Source of the DNA: Ulota crispa
Taxonomy: Eukaryota > Streptophyta > Bryopsida > Orthotrichales > Orthotrichaceae
Direction: 5' to 3'
Length of the DNA: 64,000 bases
Assembly (NCBI GenBank): GCA_963920765.1
Contig: OY987248.1
Span: 8,652,539-8,716,538 of the forward strand
In this document: positions 48,495 to 58,217 of the stretch, in pieces
Layout: each line of letters starts with the position of its first letter
Position numbering within the stretch: the stretch's first letter is position 1
The notes under the pieces: generated by a model
The model's database searches: none
The model's input: only the letters and a program-made list of their open reading frames with translations
What the model was told of the DNA's origin: nothing
Position numbers and translations under genes: made by a program

Positions 48495-49145
48495 AAGAAG
48501 TAGCACCTATTACCACAATTATTATGTTTTACTTGTTTTTCCGATCAAATGGTGTTTCTGATTTCACGTTATTGATGCTCAAGGAGTGTAAAACAGTGAT
48601 CATTAAACTGGCTAAATATCACAGGATTGCTACTAAAAAATTTCAGCAACTAAAAAACTTGCGAGTTTTGAATATTTTAGCTTTTTAGCAGTGTTTTAAG
48701 CCACTTGAGCTAAAAGTGAAAATCATATTTGGGATCACTGGTTCTAAAGTCGACAGGCTTTTGGACTGGCTTAATACTATCACTTGGGAGTTGGGTTTGG
48801 TGGGGAATTTGTTCTGATGAAGAAGTAGCACCTATTACCATAACTATTATTTTTACTTGTTTTTCTGGCCAAATGGTGTTTCTGATTTCACGTTATTGAT
48901 GGTCAAGGAGTTTGAATCTGACAGGCTTTGGACTGGCTTAATAGTAACACTTGGGAGTTGGGTTTGGTGGGGAATTTGTTCCGATAAAGAAGTAGCACCT
49001 ATTACCACAATTATTATTTTTACTTGTTTTTCTGGCCAAATGGTGTTTCTGATTTCACGTTATTGAAGGTCAAGAAGTTTGAATCTGACAGGCTTTGGAC
49101 TGGCTTAATAAATACTATCACTTGGAGCTGGTTTGGTGATGAATT
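48495..49145. repeat. Three tandem copies of an approximately 165-bp unit
   Basis: Copies start near 48495, 48821 and 48987 with AAGAAGTAGCACCTATTACC and contain GGTGTTTCTGATTTCACG and GGACTGGCTTAATA. The first carries about 160 bp of additional internal sequence (48585-48745). The array lies immediately downstream of the exon at 49212-49367 in its reading direction. Confidence 0.92.
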
Positions 49146-49211
49146 TGTACTGACAAAAGGAGAGAAATGAAGCCATGACAGAGATGAGAGTATGGTGGAG
49201 TCACTACAAAC

Positions 49212-49367
49212 CTCCCATTCTGTGATGGTGTGATTGACAAGGTCGCGGGGCTGTGGTCGCGGCGTCCATTTCCTGCATAGCCAGCCCCCTCCTTTCTTCC
49301 GGTGGATTCGGCCCTCTGGATCCACAATCCTGCAGTGGTGCTTTGTGCTTTCGGTCAAGGAGTACAT
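49212..49367 (-). CDS. Putative 5' exon, 52 codons, unidentified
   Basis: The frame opens at an ATG (49367) with MYSLTESTKHHCRIVDPEGR and ends TITEWE before a GTTTGT donor. It is basic and Lys/Arg/Trp-rich in the middle (GGGWLCRKWTPRPQPRD). Upstream TTTAGGGTTTTAC resembles 5' leaders of plant genes. It ends in phase 0. A possible acceptor just upstream of the FAM228 start (GAACTGAAAG, about 47025) would keep the frame, so this could be an upstream exon of that gene. No domain is recognised. Confidence 0.4.
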
Positions 49368-49688
49368 CACAACACACAAAAACCCTTTCCAACCCTCTGA
49401 CGAGATTTTGTGGGTTCTTCTTCAGTAAAACCCTAAATTCCCTTTCCACAGCAGAGATTCGAAGCAGTCACTGAAGTCATTCTCTTTATCAGTATCACTC
49501 AGCTGTGCTTCGAAGAGACTTTTTAAGGTTTTTTTTTAACAGATGAGCACGACTGTCTCAGTCTGTAGACACAGAGAGTCAAGTATCGCTTCAATATGTG
49601 CAGTCACGTCCTTTCCTACAAAGCCGAAGCTCTATTATAAGCAGAATTAAGTCGGCAATTTGACCAGAGCCCCGGCTCTTCCTTCCTT

Positions 49689-49937
49689 GATCACCATATT
49701 TTGTTATACTGGGAAAAAGGATACATTTTGGGACTTCCAAACTTTGCATTTTTGAGAGTATTTTGGTTATTGAGAGTGAATTTTATGATGATTTTCTTCA
49801 TTATCTTACACCAATGATGTAGGTTTTTGAAAGAATGATCATAAAACTCACTTTGATTGGCCAAAGTACCCTCACAAATGCAAAATTCAGAAGTCCCAAA
49901 AAATGTATTATTATTCCCAATTTAACAAATGTGATGT
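49689..49937. mobile_element. MITE with CATATTTTG / TTGGGAAAAA ends
   Basis: Left ACCATATTTTGTTATACTGG with ACATTTTGGGACTTC; right GAAGTCCCAAAAAATGTA with CCCAATTTAACAAATGTGA. The inverted match extends about 85 bp. Confidence 0.8.
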
Positions 49938-50095
49938 TCTTGGCTTTTAGCTTAAATTGGTCACCACATTGAATAGTTAGAGACAAAATGACATGGGGGC
50001 TACATTGCATGGGGTACTGCACTATGAAAGACCAAACTACCATGTAGCCTCCTCAAGAAATCCATGATCTCTATCTCTTTGCTTGGTAACTGTTA

Positions 50096-50503
50096 CCCCC
50101 TCTGTCCCTCTAAAAAGCTCCAAATCAGACACATTTTTTGTACCACTAAAAAAAAAACTCCCTTTCATTGATCTCAATTCTTGAAAAGTATTTGCCATGT
50201 TCAATGATCTCATGAGGACAAGTTAAGCAATTAGAGAGCATTCCTCTCCTAGCAAGCTGGACCTTGCCCATATGAGGTACGCTACTAATCTTAAAATCAT
50301 CACTACTGAGGAATTGGCAACATGCATAAATATGTTACTTTTTGCATGGAATTTGGGTGCCCAATTGACAACATCAAAGCTAAAAAATTTGCATACATTT
50401 GGTAGATAGTATATTGAATCTAGAATGCATGTATCATGAGCAGTTAATTCCTCGAAAGGAAGCTTTTTGGACGTTTTTCGAGTTTTTCGAGGGACAGAGG
50501 GAG
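50096..50503. mobile_element. Stowaway-like MITE, TA TSD (copy 4)
   Basis: Starts CCCCCTCTGTCCCTCTAAAA and ends GAGGGACAGAGGGAG, flanked by TA (50094-50095, 50504-50505). Same body as copies 1-3. A TTTTTCGAG unit is duplicated near the right end. Confidence 0.9.
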
Positions 50504-50716
50504 TATGAAAGTAGACTATTTCATAAACAGCCAGAGTGTACCTCACATTCTACCGGTCATGAGACAATACATGATCTCTCTCCTCTCGTCTACTGGCATT
50601 TGATCTTTCGTAGACAAAAAATTTGTAATCCTGTCCAGGTGAATTGCTTCCACAAGCAATCGGCAAGATATGTGCAGCGTGCAGGAGATCGAGCTCACTA
50701 GAAACTCTCCACAATG

Positions 50717-51020
50717 CATGCTCTAAAATGGTGCACTTCTTCAAATGTACTCAATTTGTGCATGTTGTTATTCATAACCTTTCAACAATGTACAAGCAAT
50801 GTATGTTTGAGGAGGTGCACCATTTTAGAGATCTATGACCTTTCCACTTCAAACTTCCATAACTAATTCCACAAAGTTTCAAAAAATAAGAAACAACTTG
50901 GGTTAGATGCCAATTCCTCTTATCTTTCAACAAACATTTACTAAAAAATATTTCAAGAAATTTCACCTCCCCAAAATTCATTTTCAGCTCTTAAGTGCTC
51001 CGTTTTAGAACCTCCTACCT
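50717..51020. mobile_element. AGGTAGG-type MITE, left end worn
   Basis: Right end GAACCTCCTACCT followed by TA (51021-51022). The left side retains GCTCTAAAATGGTGCAC, but the outer bases are lost. The interior matches 18323-18647. Confidence 0.75.
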
Positions 51021-51204
51021 TAACCCTGAAGCACTCCAGTGACAAGATCCTGTTGTTGGGGCCCACAACTTCATCTTGCTTTTTCTCTTAATTTGTATGG
51101 TGAAAACAATCATGGCTAGTCCCCACTAGCAGAGAAGGTAATCCTTATTCAAATCCTATGGTCACTTTTTCTAGATGTAATTTTCCAAGCTCTGGCAACC
51201 ATTA

Positions 51205-51423
51205 AGGTAGGAGCACCCAGTAACAATAGTGTGTTTAATGACATCACTCTTTACACAAGGTGGTCATTCTAGAATTTAAATCTAGGTACACCATATATAG
51301 CTTATTGTTGTTGATCAAAATGATAAGCTATCTATGATGTACCTAAATTTAAATTCTAGAATGACCAACTTGTGTAGAGAGTGACACTAATAAATACATT
51401 GTTGGTATTGGGTGCTCCTACCT
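51205..51423. mobile_element. AGGTAGG-type foldback MITE, TA flanks
   Basis: Ends AGGTAGGAGCACCCAGTAAC and GGGTGCTCCTACCT; TA at 51203-51204 and 51424-51425. The inverted arms cover most of the 219 bp (ATTCTAGAATTTAAATCTAGG and its mirror). Confidence 0.9.
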
Positions 51424-51473
51424 TAAACCCCCATTTTCTCCTAAACCCTAAAATAACTCTGTGCGCTCAGGGG

Positions 51474-51947
51474 TTAAGCATGTTCCGCAGTAAAAAAGGA
51501 TACTTTTTTGTCGCCCGATGCAACAGCGCAGTGCAAGCGCCAGTGAAAAGGAGGGCCAGGCTTGTTAACAACGGGCTGAGGGACGGCTGTGACCAGAGCA
51601 GGTTGCACGGTGAAATCACGAGCGTCGACGACGGTGTCCAGCGGGTCCATCCACTTCGCCACTTGCAAGGGTTTGCCCTGATACTCGCCCCACCGCACTC
51701 TCTTCCCGATCTGCGGTCGCTTCGGAAATCGCAGCACTTTGCGATTCGGGTACACCCCCGGGGTGAGGTACATGGGCGGCTTCCAGATCCCGTCCTCCTT
51801 GTCCCGGACTATGTCGCCATTCTCCTGCCATTGCCCGGGCTTTGTGAAGTCGAAGCTCCCGAAGGGGTCCGGAGGTTCGTAGTCCGGATCGGAGGAGCCT
51901 CGCTTGTCCAGCTTCTCCTCCTCGAATTTTGTCATCCTCCTCGGCAT
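51474..51947 (-). CDS. Hypothetical protein, 157 aa, GC-rich codons
   Basis: An uninterrupted minus-strand frame from the ATG at 51947. It begins MPRRMTKFEEEKLDKRG and has DPDYEPPDPFGSFDF, WKPPMYLTPGVYPNRK and LRFPKRPQIGKRVRWGEYQG. Composition (Trp, Pro, charged blocks) and GC-rich third positions argue for a real gene. It carries no signal peptide or membrane segment and matches no family I recognise. The last 25-30 residues are less convincing, so the frame may splice before its stop. The start-codon region is copied upstream about five more times, and each copy supplies the short frame ATG-CCG-AGG-AGG-ATG-stop. Confidence 0.6.
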   Translation of the reverse strand: MPRRMTKFEEEKLDKRGSSDPDYEPPDPFGSFDFTKPGQWQENGDIVRDKEDGIWKPPMYLTPGVYPNRKVLRFPKRPQIGKRVRWGEYQGKPLQVAKWMDPLDTVVDARDFTVQPALVTAVPQPVVNKPGPPFHWRLHCAVASGDKKVSFFTAEHA

Positions 51948-52456
51948 CTTGTCTTGTCGTTCAGGATCGTTCACAAAATTAGGGTTGCGATTTACATCCT
52001 CCTCGGCATCTTGTCTTGTCGTTCAGTATCGTTCACAAATTTAGGGTTTGCGGTTCACATCCTCCTCGGCATCTTTGTCTTTCAGGATCGTTCACAAATT
52101 TAGGGTTTCGATTCACATCCTCCTTGGCATCTTGTCTTGTCGTTCAGGATCGTTCACAAATTTAGGGTTGCTATTCACATCCTCCTCCTCATCTTGTCTT
52201 GTAGTTCAGGATCGTTCACCAATTTAGGGTTGCGATTCACATCCTCCTCGGCATCTTTGTCGTTCAGGATCGTTCGCATATTTAGGGTTACGATTCACAA
52301 ATTTAGGGTTACGATTCACAAATTCAGGGTTGCGATTCGCACATTTTGGGTTACGATTCACATATTTAGGGTTGCAATTCACAGATTTAGGGTTGCGATT
52401 CGTAAATTTGGGTTGCGGTTTACAAGTTTTGGGTTGCGATTCGCAAATTTAGGGTT
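51934..52456. repeat. Tandem array amplifying the start-codon region of the 51.9-kb ORF
   Basis: Six units of about 60 bp (51934-52292), each with CCTCCTCGGCATC, CGTTCAGGATCGTTCAC and AATTTAGGGTTGCGATT. They pass into about eight 21-bp units of TTTAGGGTTGCGATTCACAAA up to 52456. Seen from the minus-strand gene, the array is its 5' leader. Confidence 0.95.
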
Positions 52457-52666
52457 TTGGTTGATGATGATGATCCATTGTGAAGCTCATCGAGGTCCGG
52501 AAACAATCGATTGCTGTCCCGGGGAACTCCATTTGCTGAGGTTTTGATGGTGCATTGATCTTTTACTTCTGGTAAATTGCTGCACGGCTGAGGATGGTAA
52601 CAATTCGATGCGCCCGCTTTTATTGTTCCAGAATGGTCGGTACAGATCGGATCGGAGAGCATAACC

Positions 52667-52912
52667 CTACGAATAGCCTAAGAACTTCTTCGCCTTAGGA
52701 GTCCAATTGGCTGCCCACGGGCGATCGAAAATCTTGGCGAATTCCATGTGTTCTTTCTCAGATTCTTCCCTGGACTTCTGTCGTGGCAATACTTGCGGTG
52801 CAGCTGAATTCTCGGGTTCCTGCTCTGATTCCTCTTCTTCATCTTCTTCTTCTGACTCCTCATGATCTTCGTCGACCTTGTCGACCTCCGCTTGCTCTTT
52901 AGTCTCAGACAT
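52667..52912 (-). CDS. Hypothetical acidic protein, 81 aa
   Basis: The ATG at 52912 opens MSETKEQAEVDKVDEDHEE, then a Glu/Asp/Ser run, then REESEKEHMEFAKIFDRPW and AANWTPKAKKFLGYS before the stop. The C-terminal third has normal, conserved-looking composition and could be a short motif region. A longer frame starting inside the adjacent MITE is rejected as the start. The gene may have further exons; function is unknown. Confidence 0.5.
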   Translation of the reverse strand: MSETKEQAEVDKVDEDHEESEEEDEEEESEQEPENSAAPQVLPRQKSREESEKEHMEFAKIFDRPWAANWTPKAKKFLGYS

Positions 52913-52932
52913 CGGTCTGAATGCAAGCTCAG

Positions 52933-53258
52933 AAAACACCATATTAGGTAAATTGGGAAAAATGGAGGGACCAGGGACCATTTTGTGCTCCACCTTAACC
53001 TTATATATATACAGTAAATGCGGGCATAGCTATAGCTCGAAGTTACAATTATTATAAATTTTTGGAGGCAATCACTTAGACTTCACTAATCGCTTAGACC
53101 TCACTATAGCTCAAAGTTATAATTATTTGAAATTCTTGGAGGCAATCACTTAGACTTCACTCATGTACAAGAAAATGCACACTAAATTGTACATAATGAC
53201 AGAAATAGGGAAAGTCCTAGAATGTACTGTTTTTTCCCAATTACCTAATATGGTGTTT
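52933..53258. mobile_element. MITE with AAACACCATATTAGG ends, CAG flanks
   Basis: Starts AAAACACCATATTAGGTAAA and ends TTACCTAATATGGTGTTT, flanked by CAG on both sides (52930-52932, 53259-53261). A unit of about 75 bp (TTGGAGGCAATCACTTAGAC) is duplicated inside. It abuts the 5' side of the 81-aa ORF. Confidence 0.85.
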
Positions 53259-53755
53259 CAGGTGTTCTTTTGAGGCCAGCGATACTTTCGGATTGATCTT
53301 TCGTTGGCTATTGCTCGTGTACCTGACCCACTTTTACAACAGCTTAGTTTATCAGTAGACCCGAGTGTGTCAACTCGACAGATATGAATAATGAAATGCA
53401 GTAGTTGACATTTTGCTGTATGACGAGAATAATCTCTACCAAGACTTCTGTACTTGCCTTTTGTAATATGCAAAATTGTACATAATGACAAATAGTGAAA
53501 ATCCCAAAATGTACTGTTCCCAGAATGTACTGTTTTTTCTCAATTTACCTAATATGGTGTTTCAGTGATACTTTTGGATTGATCTTTTGTTGGCTATTGC
53601 TCCTGTACCTGACTCACGTTTACAACAACAGCTTAGTTCATCAGTAGACCCGAGTGTGTCAACTCGACATATATGAATAATGAAAAATGCATATATGCAG
53701 TAGTTGACGTTTTGCTATATGACGAGAATAATCTCTACCAAGACTTCTGTACCAG
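53177..53755. repeat. Tandem duplication (about 290 bp) spanning a MITE end and its flank
   Basis: Two copies, near 53177-53470 and 53471-53755. Each starts AATTGTACATAATGACA, passes the MITE end AATATGGTGTTTCAG, and continues through CAACTCGACA and ATAATCTCTACCAAGACTTC. Confidence 0.9.
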
Positions 53756-54009
53756 GGAATAGAGATATGATTCAGAGAGGAAACAGCAGCATGAAATTTC
53801 TCAACCAAGCACATATGCTGGAAGGCAAGAAACAAGCACCGAGGAATCACATTTGGGAGATGATGCTGTAATCGTGAGCATCATTCTCCGATAGTGTCTA
53901 CAAAGAGTTCACCGACAATTTGAAGAGACTACAGAAGAAAGCGACTTGATTGAGAAGCTCTCAGAGAGGAGGCTGCACTTAAACTTATGAAGGTCGTGTG
54001 ACAGTTTCA

Positions 54010-54514
54010 TGGTAACTGTCTGCCGAAAATTATGGAAGTTGAAAGAAAGGATTGGAAACGGTCGCTGCGAACACGCCGATCTTCGTCAGAACAAGATCGA
54101 AGGATGGGAATGGTCCAGAGCATGCTCTTGTGCACCAGTTGTTCTTGTAACCGCCCGAGGTACAGCGTTTGGACAGAGCCCCACATTTTTCGTGGTAGTA
54201 ACTTTCTGCCACTCACTCCGATTGTACGTGAAGCCGTCTTGAAGAAATCATCATAAAACTCACTCTAAATCACCAAAACATAAAATCCATCAAATCCAAG
54301 AGTCCCAAAATTGCGTTCTTTTCCCGAAATAACAGATATTGCGTTCTGTCGTTTCCTGTCCTCCATGTTCGACCATATCATCAACCCGGGGCAAGGATGT
54401 GACCACTTTGGACCGATCTCCTTTCCGGATTATATTGCCGAGGCGCCTCTCAAGGATTGCAAGATCGTCGAGGACGACGACAACGTCTGAGATTTGTTCC
54501 TCCCCACGGATCAT
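54010..54514 (-). CDS. Possible two-exon reading frame interrupted by a MITE-like segment
   Basis: The ATG at 54514 opens MIRGEEQISDVVVVLDDLAI and the frame runs to QETTER near 54345. A 100-bp segment with the TTTTCCCGAAATAACAGATAT / AGAGTCCCAAAAT signature (54240-54345) follows. A second open stretch starts TIGVSGRKLLPRKMWGSV after a TTTCTTCAAG acceptor-like site and ends near 54010. No family is recognised. The intron assignment is a guess. Confidence 0.3.
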
Positions 54515-54860
54515 GTACGCCGACCGTTTTGTTTCTACTGCTGGAAGATACTAACACATTCTACACGCTCGTAAGTAAAATTAGGGTTTGAATTTGTGTA
54601 GGAGAATCGTAGTGCAGATGACGTCGACTGGGCATGAGTATCACTTGTGATCGACCGGTGCGTTCGTTTTCAAATTTTCTGAATGCTCATGGAATCAGGG
54701 TTGAGGTGCTGCTGTAGAATCGTAGGGCTCACAGATTCTCATACACTTACGGAATCAGGGTTTGTAATTCGGCAGTAGATCGTAGTGCATACCGGAATCT
54801 CTGCAAAACCCGAAATGCACAAATTCAGGCCGGAGTCCAGGATGGCCACAATGCACATTA

Positions 54861-56097
54861 AGGTAGCAACACCCATAACCATCACTATACCCATAATCAT
54901 CACCTTTAACCCCTAAAGGACCATTGTCCCTTTGGGGGACAAATGGGATTTGGGCATGTTCCTATGGCCTCAATTTTTGTTTTAATTTTTTGAAACTTTT
55001 TTTGAAGATAGGAAAACACATTAGCTTTTGGAGAATCTAATTTTTATTCCAAGTGATGCCAAGGAGCAAAAGTTATGCCCAAATAAGCACAAATTTGGGG
55101 ACTAGGGGCAGCAAAAAAAAATCTTGTAAAAACTTGAAAAAAAAAACAGTTTTTTTTTCTTATAGATTATATCTTTTTCTACATCTGAAGCTTTGATTCA
55201 TTCCATTTGGACTAGTTATGAGAAAGTTATGGACAATCTTGTTTTTTGGGCAACTCAAGCATCTTCTTGAAAAAATAACTTGTAAACTTCATTTTTGAAT
55301 GCAAGTCTAACATTTTTCCAAAAAAAGTTGTTGGAAAGGGTAAAGTTTTTTATCTAGAATAATCTCACCATTGGGATTATTACGTTTCAATTCCATTGCA
55401 AGGTTATTAGCAATTTAAGATTCTATTCAATCTCATACCTTCTTCTACCTAATGTATTTTTAAAGAATGAAAATTAATTATTATTATTTTTTAAATTTTC
55501 CTAAAGATTCCCAACTCAACTTCCCACCATGCAAAAATAGAATTCCAAACTTTGTGGTGCAAAAAATTTAAGTTAAAAATGTTCAAAGTTAAAAAATCTA
55601 GTCAAGCAAGGTGCAAAAAAGTTGTTTTTACACTTTAAATGCATATATCTTCCAATTTGTGTCGTCAAAGTTCTTGAGTTTTGTATGACACATTCTTATA
55701 GTAGTCTAGTACAAGATCCTAAGGTCAAATATGTAAAATGCCTGATTTTCAAACTTTTTTACTCTTTGCCATAGAGGTGGCAGTTTTGAGTGTCTTTTGA
55801 CAAAATAAAGGTCATGGTCCTTTAGGGGTTAAAATCTTGGAAAATCTGTGGAAGTGAATAGATGTAATTACAAGGATGTACAGCATGTGAACATGAACCC
55901 TTAGTGTTGGTATTAGGTGCAATTGTAGTTGGCTCTTTAAAAATTCACAACTTATTCTCACAGTATCCAAATAATTAATTCAAAAGTGCAAACTCATCAT
56001 TTTTGTCTTGCTAATTGGCTCTCATAATTTGCTAGATGTTTATTAATAATCATCATGTTCAAAACCCTTAACTTTTTGGTTATGGGTGCTGCTACCT
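54861..56097. mobile_element. AGGTAGC-ended element carrying a nested TTAA element
   Basis: Ends AGGTAGCAACACCCATAACC and GGTTATGGGTGCTGCTACCT, TA on both sides (54859-54860, 56098-56099). Only about 320 bp belong to the host; the rest is the insertion 54910-55828. The host sequence matches the arms of 13878-15818 and the window's first 117 bp. Confidence 0.88.
54910..55828. mobile_element. TTAA-flanked element, 0.92-kb subfamily (copy 1)
   Basis: Starts CCCCTAAAGGACCATTGTCC and ends CATGGTCCTTTAGGGG, with TTAA at 54906-54909 and 55829-55832. Its 919 bp match the 918 bp of the copy at 62694-63611. No transposase frame. Confidence 0.9.
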
Positions 56098-56520
56098 TAG
56101 AGAGCAAGGCTTTTCACCACGGGAATAAAAACAAATATTTACAATAAGGTAGAAGAACCTGAAGCTAATACTTACTTCAGATAGAGGTAATTGTGAGGGT
56201 CTTTTGAGAATCTAATTGCATCTGCTTGTTAGGGAATGGGCACAAATGCAAGCAAAATTGTTTTTGGGTTTTATTTTGAGATTGTATGAATAAATTAGGA
56301 ATTGTTGTAGGCAACTACTTACCTATTGTAGACACTAGACCCACATTGAAATGCTCATATTGAAATGGAAACACTAGTAGAAAACTCCTTCCAAAACAAC
56401 AGAAAACCAACAGTTTCTTGTTGATTTGGGCACTTGCCCACGCTAATTGACTAATTTAACAGAATTCTGTAAAAAAACTAAATACGTTCTGTTGATTTGG
56501 ACACCGTTATCTAAATCAAC

Positions 56521-56950
56521 AGAAAATTTGGAATCTTTTGAGGATCTTTTGGGAATTTTTTGTGAATCTTTAAGAATCTTCAAGAATCCTTTGGAAATCA
56601 TTGAGAATCTTTTCAAGATTTTTAAGAATATTTAAGAACCTTTTCAAGATTTAAGAATCTTTGAAAATCTATTAGGAATCTTTGATAATCTTTGGAAATC
56701 TTTGGAAATCTTTTCAAGTTTTTTTGGAATCTTTGAGAATGTTTGAGAACGATTGAGAATCTTTGAGAATCTTTGAGAATCTTCTTGGAATCTTCTTGGA
56801 ATCTTTGAGAAGCTTTGAACATCTTTAAAAATCTTTGGGAATCTTTTGAGAATCTTTTTGGAAATTTTAAAAATCTTTGAGAATCTCTAAGAACTTTCAA
56901 GAACCTTTTTGGAATCTTTGAGAATCTTTTTAAAATCTTTATGAAATTTG
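56521..56950. repeat. GAATCTTTGAGAATCTTTGG minisatellite inside the CACTA element
   Basis: About thirty irregular units of 9-12 bp with core GAATCTTT or GAATCTTC. The opposite-strand frame rich in QRF/KDS is a product of the repeat. Confidence 0.92.
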
Positions 56951-57805
56951 TTAAAGTACTTCAAAATATTTATAGAAATAGAATCTCTTAGACTGAATTA
57001 GAGTCCTTTAGGAGTCTTTTTGTAATTCATCAAAATACTTTAAAATATTTTTAATAAAAAAGCTCTTACAATAGTTTAGGTTTGTTTTTGAAATCTTTCT
57101 AAAATCTTTTTGGACCTCATTAAATTTTTTTGAAGTTTTAAAAAATAAAAGAAGTTTTCAAAAAAAATAGAATCTTTTAGAAGTTTGAGTGTACATTGAC
57201 TGGTTTTATTTTCTTTACTTTTCACAATTTGGTAAGATTTAAAATTAGCAGCCTTTAAAGTCAAGTAAAAACATGACCATAATAACAAAAAAATCAATAG
57301 TTTTTTGTTGATCAGGACACTTTTGGACACAACTTCACTAATTCAACAAAATTTTATATAAAAAGTACAACATTTTCTTGTTTTAAATACCAAAATTTCT
57401 TTACAAACAAATGTAAAAGATGCTCCTCAATTCTTTGAAGAAATCATATATGTCCCTTAAGGATTAAAAGTACCAAAAATACCTTTGTGTTATATGATAA
57501 CCAATTGTATAGTTTAATGCAAATTCTTACAAGAAACCAAAGGTGATTTTTACATTTCAAATAATACAAGGATATATTTAACATTTCAAAATAGAAGAGT
57601 TTTTTATTAATTTTCCAAAATAATAGGAGTATGATTGATGTTCCTACAAAAAATAAAGACTATTTTTTATGTTTCACATATTTTTGGCGTAAACTTGATA
57701 TTTTGAAAGACTTAAAGGATATTTTTAGTATTTTTCCTTCCATTACTAACCAAATGAATTAAAAAAAAACAATCTTATAAAATATTTTTATAAGCTTTAA
57801 AAGAT

Positions 57806-58217
57806 GGGAATTGATATGTGTATCACACCTTTCCAATTACTATACCACACCACTGGGTAAATTTTAGATTTCTACCATCAAAAAGTTGAATTTGAAAACT
57901 TTGAATTCAGATTTGGACTTAGAGACCATGGTCTTGTCTAGAACCATAAAAAAAGTTGCAATTCAACAACACCCAATGAAAAAGTTTAGTTAGGGAGAAA
58001 ATTGTTAATGTTACTTTTGTTTGTAAAAAAAGATAAGCTTTTTCATTGGGTGTTGTTGAATTGCAACTTTTGTAATGGTCCTAGACAATACCATGGTCTC
58101 TAAGTCCAAATTTGAATTCAAAATTCTCAAACTCAAATTTTTGATGGTAAAAATCTGAAATTTACCTCGAGGGTGTGGTACAGTAGATCAAAGGGTGTGG
58201 TTCACATATTAATGCCC
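57806..58217. mobile_element. Long-TIR MITE (copy 3), nested in the CACTA element
   Basis: Starts GGGAATTGATATGTG and ends CACATATTAATGCCC. Flanks TTAAAAGAT and TTAAAAAAT form an imperfect 8-9 bp duplication. The body matches 6205-6622. Confidence 0.85.

Noticed and set aside
52137..52547. 136-aa plus-strand frame rich in FRVAIHK repeats
   Set aside because: Generated by the TTTAGGGTTGCGATTCACA tandem array.
52913..52993. N-terminal extension MEHKMVPGPS of the 81-aa ORF
   Set aside because: Those codons lie within the inverted end of a MITE; the ATG at 52912 is outside it.
56622..56900. Minus-strand QRF/KDS-rich frame
   Set aside because: Product of the GAATCTTT minisatellite inside the CACTA element.
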